From NCBI RefSeq assembly GCF_900188145.1, contig NZ_FZOJ01000007.1, forward strand, positions 62,001-126,000: a DNA stretch of 64,000 bases. The letters run 5' to 3'. The notes below the pieces were generated by a model. That model made no database searches. It saw nothing but the letters and a program-made list of their open reading frames with translations, and was not told the DNA's origin. The position numbers and the translations under genes were made by a program. This document shows positions 26,942-34,280 of the stretch, piece by piece. How positions within the stretch are numbered: position 1 is the first letter of the stretch; every line of letters begins with the position of its first letter. The stretch comes from Anaerovirgula multivorans (GTDB lineage: Bacteria; Bacillota; Clostridia; Peptostreptococcales; Natronincolaceae).

Positions 26942-27676
26942 ATGCGTATTAATACCACGGATTTGCAGAATGCTTTTGGAAAATATCTTTCCTTAGTAGA
27001 GAAGGAAGATATTATTATTACTAAAAACGGAAGAAGTGTCGCCAAACTCATCCGCTATAATGAACCTAACCATTTTCTTGTTCACGAAGAATCAAAAAAA
27101 TATAAAGCGACAAAAAAAATCAGTTATGAAGAATATATGAATCTGGTTAATTCATGTGATCAAAGGTACGAACTCATCGATGGTGAGATCTATCTGTTGG
27201 CTTCTCCTAGTTTTAACCATCAAATTGTGGTAAACGAAATAGCATGGCACTTTAATAATTATTTTAGGAAAAAGCCTTGTCGATCATTAACAGCACCATT
27301 AGATGTACGGCTTTTCGGTTATGCCACTAAGTTCGAGGAAGACCCAAATGTTGTCCAACCAGATATTATCGTGATTTGTGATGAAGATAAGGTCAATGAA
27401 AATAACAAGTATGAAGGCATACCCACCCTGATTGTGGAGGTATTGTCTCCATCCACTAAAGGCAAGGATATGGTTTCGAAATTAAATCTATATATGAAAA
27501 GCGGTGTTTCTGAATACTGGATTGTAGATCTAGAAAACAGAAGCATTATTCAATACTCCTTTTCTCAAGAAAGAGATATAGATTGCTTAATAGTCCTTAA
27601 GGAAGGAGATACAGTAAAATCAACTTCTTTTGAGGTTCTGGAGATACCCTTAAAAGATATTTTCACTACAATTTAG
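26942..27676 (+). CDS. Phd/YefM-like antitoxin domain fused to Uma2-family nuclease (paralogue 1)
   Basis: Residues 1-45 (RINTTDLQNAFGKYLSLVEK, then DIIITKNGRSVAKLI) have the Phd/YefM antitoxin fold signature, a DNA-binding dimer. Residues 60-240 are a Uma2 (DUF820) domain of the PD-(D/E)xK nuclease superfamily: YEEYMNL, RYELIDGEIYLLASPS, VQPDIIVICDE with the metal Asp, IVEVLSPSTKGKDMVSKLNL and YWIVD. The ATG at 26942 follows GGGGTG; an ATG at 26927 would include that site. The gene is transcribed alone from a consensus promoter with three phased repeats. A paralogue with the same fusion is at 38983-39732. The function of Uma2 proteins is not established. Confidence 0.85.
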   Translation: MRINTTDLQNAFGKYLSLVEKEDIIITKNGRSVAKLIRYNEPNHFLVHEESKKYKATKKISYEEYMNLVNSCDQRYELIDGEIYLLASPSFNHQIVVNEIAWHFNNYFRKKPCRSLTAPLDVRLFGYATKFEEDPNVVQPDIIVICDEDKVNENNKYEGIPTLIVEVLSPSTKGKDMVSKLNLYMKSGVSEYWIVDLENRSIIQYSFSQERDIDCLIVLKEGDTVKSTSFEVLEIPLKDIFTTI

Positions 27677-27836
27677 ACAAACTAGCCGCTTTTGTTAGGT
27701 CATCACCTAAAAAAGAATTTTCCATCCCTGGACCTGCTTGAAATCTACCGCTAATCGACAGACCCACAATCTCTTGATAAAACTTCAAAGAATCTTCCAT
27801 GTTTTTAACCGTAATGGTACACCAACAAAATTTCAT
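27666..27836 (-). pseudogene. VOC (glyoxalase-like) protein, N-terminal fragment
   Basis: Starts with a good ribosome binding site (GGAGGAGTGAGGGC) and ATG at 27836. It encodes MKFCWCTITVKNMEDSLKFY, then EIVGLSISGRFQAGPGMENS, typical of the first half of a VOC lactoylglutathione lyase-like protein of about 125 residues. It stops after 56 residues, overlapping the end of the Uma2 gene on the other strand. The C-terminal half of the same family is found at 16319. Beyond it (27840-28015) a short minus-strand frame encodes a hydrophobic LATLGVLLFMSLHAIKDLL stretch that I cannot assign. Confidence 0.75.
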
Positions 27837-28015
27837 GCCCTCACTCCTCCTATTTGCTCGTCACAATTTGATTTGAATTATATTATACCTTATTTTGCAC
27901 TTAATAAACCAACAGATTCAGTTTCTTTTGATGTCCTTAATAAATCCTTTATGGCATGTAAACTCATAAATAATAAAACCCCTAAAGTGGCAAGCATTAT
28001 AGAAGTTTTTAAGCC

Positions 28016-28070
28016 TTGACAATTTATTAAAATAAACATAAACTATACATAGATTATCGATGCATAGTTT
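28016..28070 (+). promoter_or_regulatory. PadR operon promoter and palindromic operator
   Basis: TTGACA (28016-28021) and TAAACT (28039-28044) are 17 bases apart. An inverted repeat AAACTATACAT / ATGCATAGTTT (28040-28070, one mismatch, 9-base spacer) begins at the -10 and ends before the ribosome binding site GAGGAGG. This fits autorepression by PadR. Confidence 0.6.
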
Positions 28071-28084
28071 GAGGAGGTAATATT

Positions 28085-28423
28085 ATGAAAATTGATAAGG
28101 ATCTTATGAAGGGCAGTACAACCATGTTAATACTTAATCTGCTGAGCAATGGTGATATGTATGGTTATCAGATGGTAAAGGAATTAGAAAAGCGTTCTGA
28201 TAATACCTTTACTTTAAAGGAAGGCACCATGTATCCAATTCTTCATTCCTTAGAAAGTGAAGGCATGGTTGAAGCCTATTGGGATGAAGGTGCTTCAAGC
28301 CGGAAGCGAAAGTATTACCATATTACCGGCAAGGGTGAAAAATTACTAAAGGAAAAGAAAAAAGAATGGGAAATTTATAGTAAGACTGTTAATAAAGTGA
28401 TGGGGGGTATGTGCTTTGAATAA
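28085..28423 (+). CDS. PadR-family transcriptional regulator
   Basis: Small winged-helix regulator of 112 residues. Family features are LNLLSNGDMYGYQMVKELEK near residue 17, LKEGTMYPILHSLESEGMVE near 40, and the wing ASSRKRKYYHITGKGEKLL. It has the short form without the long C-terminal dimer helix. The stop overlaps the start of the next gene by 8 bases, so the two are coupled. PadR proteins of this type usually control the HAAS-domain membrane protein beside them. Confidence 0.92.
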   Translation: MKIDKDLMKGSTTMLILNLLSNGDMYGYQMVKELEKRSDNTFTLKEGTMYPILHSLESEGMVEAYWDEGASSRKRKYYHITGKGEKLLKEKKKEWEIYSKTVNKVMGGMCFE

Positions 28424-29771
28424 ACATATTTCTAATTTTCTAAATAAGGTCTCTGAACAGATACAATATAAAAGTGTACTAGGGAGTATTTCTGAAGAAT
28501 TGAAATCTCATATTTACGAATTAACAGATGGCTATATTGAAGATGGAATGAGTGAAGATGAGGCAATACAAAAAGCAGTAAAACAAATGGGGAATCCTGT
28601 ACATATAGGAAAAGAGCTCAATAAAACCCATAGACCTAAAACTGAATGGTCCATCATATCCTTACTTGGTGCTATGGTTTTAATTGGTGGGATTGCTTTA
28701 TTTTCTATTGCCAGTGATCAAGCCTCATTATTAAATCTTGATCAATTTCTAAAATCCTATTTAATTTATACATTCATAGGTATTGGCGTGTGTACAGCTT
28801 GTTATTTCTTCGATTATACGAAGCTTGAGAAATATTCGCTGTTTATTTTTATAGTCACCATTGCTTTTTTATTTATTAGTCAAAAATCTAGTGCCCATGT
28901 GTACGGCGTACCATACATAAGGATTGGAGGATTTAGCTTTAATCCTGTCTCCATAGCACTGCCATTTTATCTTATATCCTTTTCAGGACTTACAAATAAA
29001 TGGGTTCCCGGAAATATAATGGATATGTTAAAAATATTAGGATTAGCATCTTTAGCTGTGCTTACATTACTGTTCCACCCTTCTTTTTCAAATGCTATGC
29101 TGCTTAGTGGTGGATTTATTATTCTTATTACAATAGCAGTTATGGGTAAAGGGTTTGTTGGAAATAGAAAGAGGATTTTAACCTCTATCTATGGGAGTGT
29201 AACTTTGGGAATACTTTTATTATTGCTACACATATTAGGACAGGGTGGTTACAAGGCAGCTAGGCTATTGGTGTTCTTAAACCCTAATTCAGATCCAAGC
29301 GGAGCAGGGTATATCAACTTTCTTTTAAATGAGATGCTATCCAGTGCTAAATTGTTTGGAAAAAGTGATAATCTCTATTTAACTATCGAAGGTGTTAACA
29401 GAATAGCGCTACCAGAAATAAATACAGATTTTGTATTTGCCTATATTGTATCTGCCTTTGGATGGATAATAGGGATGGTAACTATTATGGTCATTACCTT
29501 AGCTGTAGTCCGTATGTTTTTAGCAACAAGAAAAATTAATCATTTATATGGTAAATATTTAGCATGTTCCATAGTATCTGTATTTACATTGCAAGCATTA
29601 GGAAATATTTTAATGAATATTGGGATGGCTCCTATATTAGGATTTTCTTTACCCTTTATCTCCTATGGCGGTATTAATTTTGTTGTGAATATGGCTTTAA
29701 TAGGTGTATTGTTGGGGGTATATCGCAGAAAGGATTTAGTTATAGTAAAGCAAGGACAGCTTAACACTTAA
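28416..29771 (+). CDS. HAAS-domain/FtsW-RodA-SpoVE family fusion protein
   Basis: Residues 1-75 (SISEELKSHIYELTDGYIED, DEAIQKAVKQMGNP) match the small cytoplasmic HAAS-type domain (DUF1700-like) found next to PadR genes. From about residue 80 there are some ten membrane helices ending in the FtsW/RodA/SpoVE pattern: INTDFVFAYIVSAFGWIIG near 345 and GFSLPFISYGGINFVVNM near 410. SEDS proteins polymerise glycan strands at the membrane. Whether this one keeps catalytic activity is uncertain; I did not verify the catalytic Asp. It overlaps padR and is likely expressed only when PadR is relieved. Confidence 0.82.
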   Translation: MNKHISNFLNKVSEQIQYKSVLGSISEELKSHIYELTDGYIEDGMSEDEAIQKAVKQMGNPVHIGKELNKTHRPKTEWSIISLLGAMVLIGGIALFSIASDQASLLNLDQFLKSYLIYTFIGIGVCTACYFFDYTKLEKYSLFIFIVTIAFLFISQKSSAHVYGVPYIRIGGFSFNPVSIALPFYLISFSGLTNKWVPGNIMDMLKILGLASLAVLTLLFHPSFSNAMLLSGGFIILITIAVMGKGFVGNRKRILTSIYGSVTLGILLLLLHILGQGGYKAARLLVFLNPNSDPSGAGYINFLLNEMLSSAKLFGKSDNLYLTIEGVNRIALPEINTDFVFAYIVSAFGWIIGMVTIMVITLAVVRMFLATRKINHLYGKYLACSIVSVFTLQALGNILMNIGMAPILGFSLPFISYGGINFVVNMALIGVLLGVYRRKDLVIVKQGQLNT

Positions 29772-29840
29772 TTTACAATATTTTTTAGCAGCAATTGATG
29801 AACATATTAATTTAATCATTTTCACGAAATTATGGTAATT

Positions 29841-29977
29841 GTGGGAGCAGACTCATATGTCTGCCCCCACTACAAATCTTGATTACGCTGTTTAAAGAAG
29901 CTTAGGCCAAGTCCTGTAAGAAGAATTGTTCCTCCCATAAATACTATAAGATTTTTAAGCCTGTCTACTTGACAGGG
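29841..29977. other. Hairpin, small membrane-protein remnant and shared palindrome
   Basis: GTGGGAGCAGAC / GTCTGCCCCCAC (29841-29870, one mismatch) is a hairpin without a T-tail. On the minus strand 29870-29967 an open frame reads LKNLIVFMGGTILLTGLGLS and ends FFKQRNQDL, a membrane segment probably left from a lost gene. CCCTGTCAAGTAGACAGG (minus, 29977-29960) recurs at 35609. Confidence 0.4.
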
Positions 29978-30075
29978 ATAATATCAGGTACTGATCTCCA
30001 TTTTTTTATCTTTGAAAGAACCTCTTCTCCTGTTATTCCTGAAAGCATTAGATCAAGAAGCACCATATTATTATA
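29965..30075 (-). pseudogene. Response-regulator receiver fragment
   Basis: The minus-strand frame contains NNMVLLDLMLSGITGEEVLS, the phosphoacceptor strand and helix 3 of an OmpR-type receiver domain (Asp in LLDLML), then KIKKWRSVPDIIPVK and a stop. The residues before it do not fit a receiver. It is a remnant of about 35 codons. Confidence 0.65.
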
Positions 30076-30139
30076 TATTTTTATAAATTCTATTTTACTA
30101 AATATAGCTTTTGCTATATTAATAGGTTTATTACTATAT

Positions 30140-30730
30140 CTACTCATAAATAACACTCAATCCATTTATGTTTATTCCTTTTGCATTATCATTGCTATTT
30201 GTAGATTTTAGCTCTTTCAAATTGCCTCTATAAATAATCTTACTATTTATCTTTAATAGACTTTGAGGTCTAACAAGGTTCCGTGATATTTCAAAATCTA
30301 TAATACCACTTTCTTTTAAAATGTAATATACAAACTCCGAGCATAAAAATCTATTATCATAAAATGCTTCCTTGTTAAATAAACCATAGAATAACCCTTT
30401 ATAGTTATACTTATAAAGATTACTATTAGAGATGAAATGATTCAATAGACCTTCAGCATTTTCGTACTGCTGTTTTGATACTTCAACCTCCATTATTAAA
30501 CCAGGTAAATTTTTATGGAATTTATATACTCCTTTATTGATACTTTCCTGCTTGAACCTACCAACAAATGGATTGTAGGTGTGTTTTCTCCCAAAACTGT
30601 ACATATAATCAAGTTCTTTATCTAACGAGATAGCTGCATGAGTATATTCATCTTTTTTGAAGAATTGGATAAGCTTGGATATTGCTGTGTTCGTCCTTGT
30701 AAGAACTATATATATATGATGTTTTTTCAT
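30140..30730 (-). CDS. Permuted NlpC/P60-like (YiiX-type) putative cysteine hydrolase
   Basis: Protein of 196 residues with IYIVLTRTNTAISKLIQFF at the start, a THAAISLD motif near residue 31 (candidate catalytic His) and FLCSEFVYYILKESG near 130 (candidate catalytic Cys). This His-then-Cys order is that of the circularly permuted papain-like NlpC/P60 (YiiX/YebB-like) group. There is no signal peptide, so it is probably cytoplasmic. The ATG at 30730 follows GAGGGG. The substrate is unknown. Confidence 0.75.
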   Translation of the reverse strand: MKKHHIYIVLTRTNTAISKLIQFFKKDEYTHAAISLDKELDYMYSFGRKHTYNPFVGRFKQESINKGVYKFHKNLPGLIMEVEVSKQQYENAEGLLNHFISNSNLYKYNYKGLFYGLFNKEAFYDNRFLCSEFVYYILKESGIIDFEISRNLVRPQSLLKINSKIIYRGNLKELKSTNSNDNAKGININGLSVIYE

Positions 30731-30785
30731 TATAAGCCCCTCTATAAGTTCATTTGATATACTCATTATGCAATATAAATATTAA

Positions 30786-30818
30786 AAATAAATTACAAAT
30801 AAATTACAAATAAATTAA
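30786..30818. repeat. Short tandem repeat, 11-bp unit x3
   Basis: AAATAAATTAC occurs twice in tandem, followed by AAATAAATTAA. The 11-base period is one helical turn. It lies 56-88 bases upstream of the NlpC/P60-like gene and could act as an AT-rich upstream element; no function is proven. Confidence 0.7.
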
Positions 30819-30914
30819 AAATAAAAAAAACATTTATAGGAACAGAAGATATATTGTATCATAAATATTTGGACAGTGTCAAAATATTTGATAGGCTATC
30901 ATAATACTAAAGGA

Positions 30915-30970
30915 TTATAGTATAATGAATATATATTTTCTATTTATTTTAAAATATGATTATACTATAA
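30915..30970 (+). promoter_or_regulatory. Inverted repeat in the XRE-cupin promoter
   Basis: TTATAGTATAAT (30915-30926) and ATTATACTATAA (30959-30970) are perfect inverse 12-mers 32 bases apart. The second contains a TATACT -10. The 11-mer ATTATACTATA also occurs at 33940-33950, on the promoter of the DUF819-dipeptidase operon. Confidence 0.6.
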
Positions 30971-30997
30971 CAAATTAAATGAGAAAAGGAGTATATC

Positions 30998-31549
30998 ATG
31001 GATATAGATGTTGGTTCAAAGATTAGAGCAATTAGACAAGAAAAGAAAATGAGTATTGCTGCGTTAGCAAGACAATCAGGAATAAGTGCAGGAATGATTA
31101 GTCAGATAGAAAACAGAAAAGCCGTCCCATCTATTACCGTAATGTGGACAATTGCAAAAACATTAGGTGTTAATATTGGATACTTTTTTGATGAAACGGT
31201 TGAGGATTTACCTAATCCAGTGGTACGTAAAGATGAAAGAAAAAAAATACTTATTGGTAAATCAAAATGTTTATATGAAATGTTGACTCCAGATTTAAAT
31301 AGAAAAATCGAGTACCTTCTCATTACTTTGGAATATGAATCACAAAAAACTAGAGATTTTCTTAACCACGAAGGAGAAGAATGTGGATATGTAATTAATG
31401 GTGTTCTTAAAGTTCATTTAGGGAATACGGTGTACGTTTTACATGAGGGAGATAGTATTTCTTTTAATAGTTCAATTCCTCATTATTTTGAAAATGCAAG
31501 TGAAGGAAAGTGTGTCTCTATATGGGCAATGACACCTCCTACATTTTAA
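30998..31549 (+). CDS. XRE-cupin transcriptional regulator
   Basis: The N-terminal Cro/C1-type helix-turn-helix (residues about 8-62: IRAIRQEKKMSIAALARQSG, ISQIENRKAVPSI) is followed by a C-terminal cupin_2 domain (about 110-180: FLNHEGEECGYVINGVLKVH, LHEGDSISFNSSIPHYFENA). At 183 residues it is the standard SutR/PuuR-like architecture. It faces the DUF819-dipeptidase operon, and the two promoters share an 11-base motif. It likely senses a small metabolite, perhaps an amino acid or dipeptide. Confidence 0.9.
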   Translation: MDIDVGSKIRAIRQEKKMSIAALARQSGISAGMISQIENRKAVPSITVMWTIAKTLGVNIGYFFDETVEDLPNPVVRKDERKKILIGKSKCLYEMLTPDLNRKIEYLLITLEYESQKTRDFLNHEGEECGYVINGVLKVHLGNTVYVLHEGDSISFNSSIPHYFENASEGKCVSIWAMTPPTF

Positions 31550-31570
31550 ATATATATCATTAGAATGTAC

Positions 31571-31611
31571 AAAAAGATCATTACTGACAATTTGTCAGCA
31601 GTGATCTTTTT
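31571..31611. terminator. Bidirectional terminator between xre and the dipeptidase gene
   Basis: AAAAAGATCATTACTGACAA pairs with TTGTCAGCAGTGATCTTTTT with one mismatch and a tiny loop; A- and T-runs flank it on both strands. It serves the two convergent transcripts. Confidence 0.9.
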
Positions 31612-31683
31612 GCACTCTGTGAAAGTGACTGACACCAAATCAAAGATTTGGGTCATCTACTTTTATGGCTTGAATGTGTTCAA

Positions 31684-32664
31684 TTATTTTAATACTGCTT
31701 TCATTACACGACCATAATTTTTATATGTGATTTTTTCAATTTCATCTTTAGTAAACCCAGCATTTCTTAGGGCTGTTATCAGGTCATTAACCTGTGATAC
31801 TTCATTGAGACCATCAATTCCTGGTGATGGTTCTGCTGAGTCGTAAAATGAATTCAAAGTTGTGTTATCAATATAGTCACAGAAATCAAAGCCAAATGCT
31901 ACATGATCTATTCCAATTAAATTTGCTATGTATTGAATATGTTCAACTAGTCCATCAATATTCTGTTTGTTTCTTGACCTATGAACAAAGGTCCTGAAAC
32001 TATTTACGCCAACTAGCCCTCCAGAATCTGCAATAGATTTGAGCTGTAGATCGTTAAGGTTTCTATCATGCGCACATAAGGCATGTGTATTTGAATGGGA
32101 TGCTATTATTGGTTTTGAAACAATATCGACTACATCCCAAAAAGAACGGTTGTTTAAATGCGAAACATCCAACAGCATACCCAACCTCTCAATTTCTTTT
32201 ACAGCGAGACACCCATCAGAAGTAAGACCTCTATTTTTATCCCCAAGGACACCAGTAGCTAATTTATTTTCTTCGTTCCAAGTCAGTGATGCGTGTCGTA
32301 CACCAAGCTCATAATACTGCTGTAGCAAAGTTATGTTTGTATCAATATGACTAAGCCCTTCCATTCCGATAAGTACCTTGATTCGAGTGTCCTCAATCTT
32401 AAAATAATCCTCATGATTCTTTATAACATTTAAAATGTCTTGAGCATATTTTATTTCACGTTGCATACACTCAATGACCTGCGTTACTCTATGTGCAGGG
32501 TCTATATCATAAGGAGGGTCCACCCAAATAACAAAAATACCTCCATTAACATTTCCAGCGTTGAATTTTTTAAAATGGTTTTTTCTAAATACATCTTTCA
32601 TATTATTAACTATATATTTATTAGTTATATCTGTCCAGATGTCTGTATGTCCATCAAATATCAT
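31684..32664 (-). CDS. Membrane dipeptidase-type peptidase (peptidase M19)
   Basis: Zinc amidohydrolase of the renal dipeptidase family. The start MIFDGHTDIWTD has the HxD metal motif (His-5, Asp-7), followed by LIGMEGL near 117 with the bridging Glu, LLDVSHLNN near 190, ASHSNTHALCAHDRNL near 213 and FGFDFCDYID near 279. At 326 residues it is complete; despite the family name there is no membrane anchor. It shares an operon with the DUF819 permease 27 bases upstream. It probably hydrolyses dipeptides, including D-amino acid types, that the permease may handle. Confidence 0.92.
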   Translation of the reverse strand: MIFDGHTDIWTDITNKYIVNNMKDVFRKNHFKKFNAGNVNGGIFVIWVDPPYDIDPAHRVTQVIECMQREIKYAQDILNVIKNHEDYFKIEDTRIKVLIGMEGLSHIDTNITLLQQYYELGVRHASLTWNEENKLATGVLGDKNRGLTSDGCLAVKEIERLGMLLDVSHLNNRSFWDVVDIVSKPIIASHSNTHALCAHDRNLNDLQLKSIADSGGLVGVNSFRTFVHRSRNKQNIDGLVEHIQYIANLIGIDHVAFGFDFCDYIDNTTLNSFYDSAEPSPGIDGLNEVSQVNDLITALRNAGFTKDEIEKITYKNYGRVMKAVLK

Positions 32665-32690
32665 TGTGCTTCCTCCTAATAAATATATTG

Positions 32691-33896
32691 TTACATAAGC
32701 ATATTTCCAACAATTATTCCGAAATAATTACCTAAAATATAGCCTAGTGTTCCTACTACCATGATAGGGCCAATCAACTCTACCCAACCTTTTGAAATTG
32801 CCATAGCAGCAGCTGTCGTGGGTCCACCGATATTAGCGTTAGATACTAATATGATCTCTTCTAAATTAAATTTAAGCAGTTTCCCTGCCACAAATGTCAC
32901 GAGCATATTAATTCCTACCATGACAGCACAGAAAAGCAATAGTAATGGTGATTTTTCAAGAATCAATGCAATTGAAGCTGGAACACCAATAACTACAAAG
33001 AATATATAAATTAGAAAGGTACCAATCTCTTGCGATCCTTTGATATTACTAAAATAATCGGAGAAAAAGGTGGCACCAAGCATTGTGAATGTTGTTATTA
33101 ATAAGTACTTATTTGACAATAAACTATTAAAAATGTTAAGTACTGGGTTTGTTGTCGGGATTATTAAACCAAACCATTTAGCAACCTCACCTGATATAGC
33201 AACGATGACAAATGCAGTGGCAATTGAAGAAGCAATATCTATTAAAGAAATTTCTTTTGCGCCCCAATAATTTGCCGCTAATGTTTCATTATTATTGGTA
33301 CCTACACGTTCTACTTCATCAATATGAGGATGTGTAAACTGTTTTCTAAAAAATTCTATTGAAGGGATTGCAATGAGAACAAAGAAGTATAGTGCCATTA
33401 GCAAATTATCTGCAACCACTGCTGCTGAAACGAGTTCACCAGGAACTTCAAACGAGCCAGCCATTGCTGCAAAATTTACGCCTCCACCAATGTATGATCC
33501 GGACATCATACCTGCAACTTTGCTTAAGCCGGGTATGTATTTGCTCAAAGCAATATATCCCCAAAATGCTCCAAGCATTGTTCCAACTGAACTAATTAGA
33601 AAAATGATTAAAAGCCGTCCACTTTCCCTCCAGATTTTCTTTATGTCACATTTGAAAAGAAGTAAAGGTATTGCAAGTGGTACTACATAGGTCCATACTT
33701 GATCATATGCTGGTGCATCCGTTGGAATAATTCTAAGATTTGAAAAGATAAGTGCTCCAATAAGTGCGATAATTGCTCCAGAAATTTTTGCAGCCCACCG
33801 ATATTTTTGTTCCAGATAAATGCTTACAGCTGCCCATCCCGTTAAAAATGCCCATAAAATCCAAGTATTATCTGGGCTGATAAATGAGTTTTGCAT
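32691..33896 (-). CDS. DUF819 family membrane protein (YjcL-like)
   Basis: Integral membrane protein of 401 residues with about twelve helices. The conserved DUF819 stretches SGSYIGGGVNFAAMAGSFEV near residue 130 and LVSNANIGGPTTAAAMAISK near 350 form the two halves of an inverted repeat, as in secondary transporters. The substrate is unknown; pairing with a dipeptidase suggests a peptide or amino acid. Start after AAAAGGGGGAAC. The promoter carries a 41-base palindrome and the XRE-linked 11-mer. Confidence 0.88.
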   Translation of the reverse strand: MQNSFISPDNTWILWAFLTGWAAVSIYLEQKYRWAAKISGAIIALIGALIFSNLRIIPTDAPAYDQVWTYVVPLAIPLLLFKCDIKKIWRESGRLLIIFLISSVGTMLGAFWGYIALSKYIPGLSKVAGMMSGSYIGGGVNFAAMAGSFEVPGELVSAAVVADNLLMALYFFVLIAIPSIEFFRKQFTHPHIDEVERVGTNNNETLAANYWGAKEISLIDIASSIATAFVIVAISGEVAKWFGLIIPTTNPVLNIFNSLLSNKYLLITTFTMLGATFFSDYFSNIKGSQEIGTFLIYIFFVVIGVPASIALILEKSPLLLLFCAVMVGINMLVTFVAGKLLKFNLEEIILVSNANIGGPTTAAAMAISKGWVELIGPIMVVGTLGYILGNYFGIIVGNMLM

Positions 33897-33939
33897 AAAT
33901 GTTCCCCCTTTTAATGTTTAATATATTAAACTAAAATTA

Positions 33940-34000
33940 ATTATACTATATAATTACCGAATATTCAATATAATAAATGAAATTCATTATATTGAATATT
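33940..34000 (-). promoter_or_regulatory. DUF819-dipeptidase promoter with large palindrome
   Basis: On the minus strand TTGAAT (33963-33968) and TATAAT (33940-33945) are spaced 17 bases. The -10 lies within ATTATACTATA (plus strand 33940-33950), shared with the XRE gene. The -35 lies inside a near-perfect palindrome 33960-34000 (AATATTCAATATAAT ... ATTATATTGAATATT with inner AATGAA/TTCATT). Confidence 0.7.
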
Positions 34001-34090
34001 ATTTACTTTAATTTATCTTTTCTTTCTACATGTTTTAACCTCTCTTACTCTCGAAGGAATTCAAAATACATAAAAAGTGAATTGAACAAA

Positions 34091-34129
34091 AATGAACCTA
34101 GGTAAAGTAACACTTTACCTAGGTTCATT
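34091..34129 (-). terminator. Terminator downstream of the GerMN lipoprotein gene
   Basis: Perfect 18-base arms AATGAACCTAGGTAAAGT / ACTTTACCTAGGTTCATT with a 3-base loop; on the minus strand TTTTTGTTC follows. Between it and the lipoprotein stop, a startless minus-strand frame (34152-34265) reads DIINIIVRLINDVTIGTFEE; this may be a gene tail but I cannot identify it. Confidence 0.8.
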
Positions 34130-34280
34130 AAATTAATGAAAATACTTATTAATTATCTGAGTTGTTCTCCTCAAAAGTACCGATGGTAACATCATTAATA
34201 AGCCTTACGATGATATTAATGATATCACTGAAGAGAAAATTTTTTCTCTTACCAAGAGGTATTATTTATACTTCAATCTT

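Noticed and set aside
27738-28019. Plus-strand open frame of 93 codons
   Set aside because: It is antisense to the VOC fragment and overlaps the PadR promoter; no protein-like signal or binding site.
30786-30818. CRISPR-like tandem array
   Set aside because: Units are 11 bases with no spacers and no cas genes in the window.
34152-34265. Small minus-strand gene after the GerMN lipoprotein
   Set aside because: The frame has no start codon and no ribosome binding site; kept only as a possible gene tail in the terminator entry.
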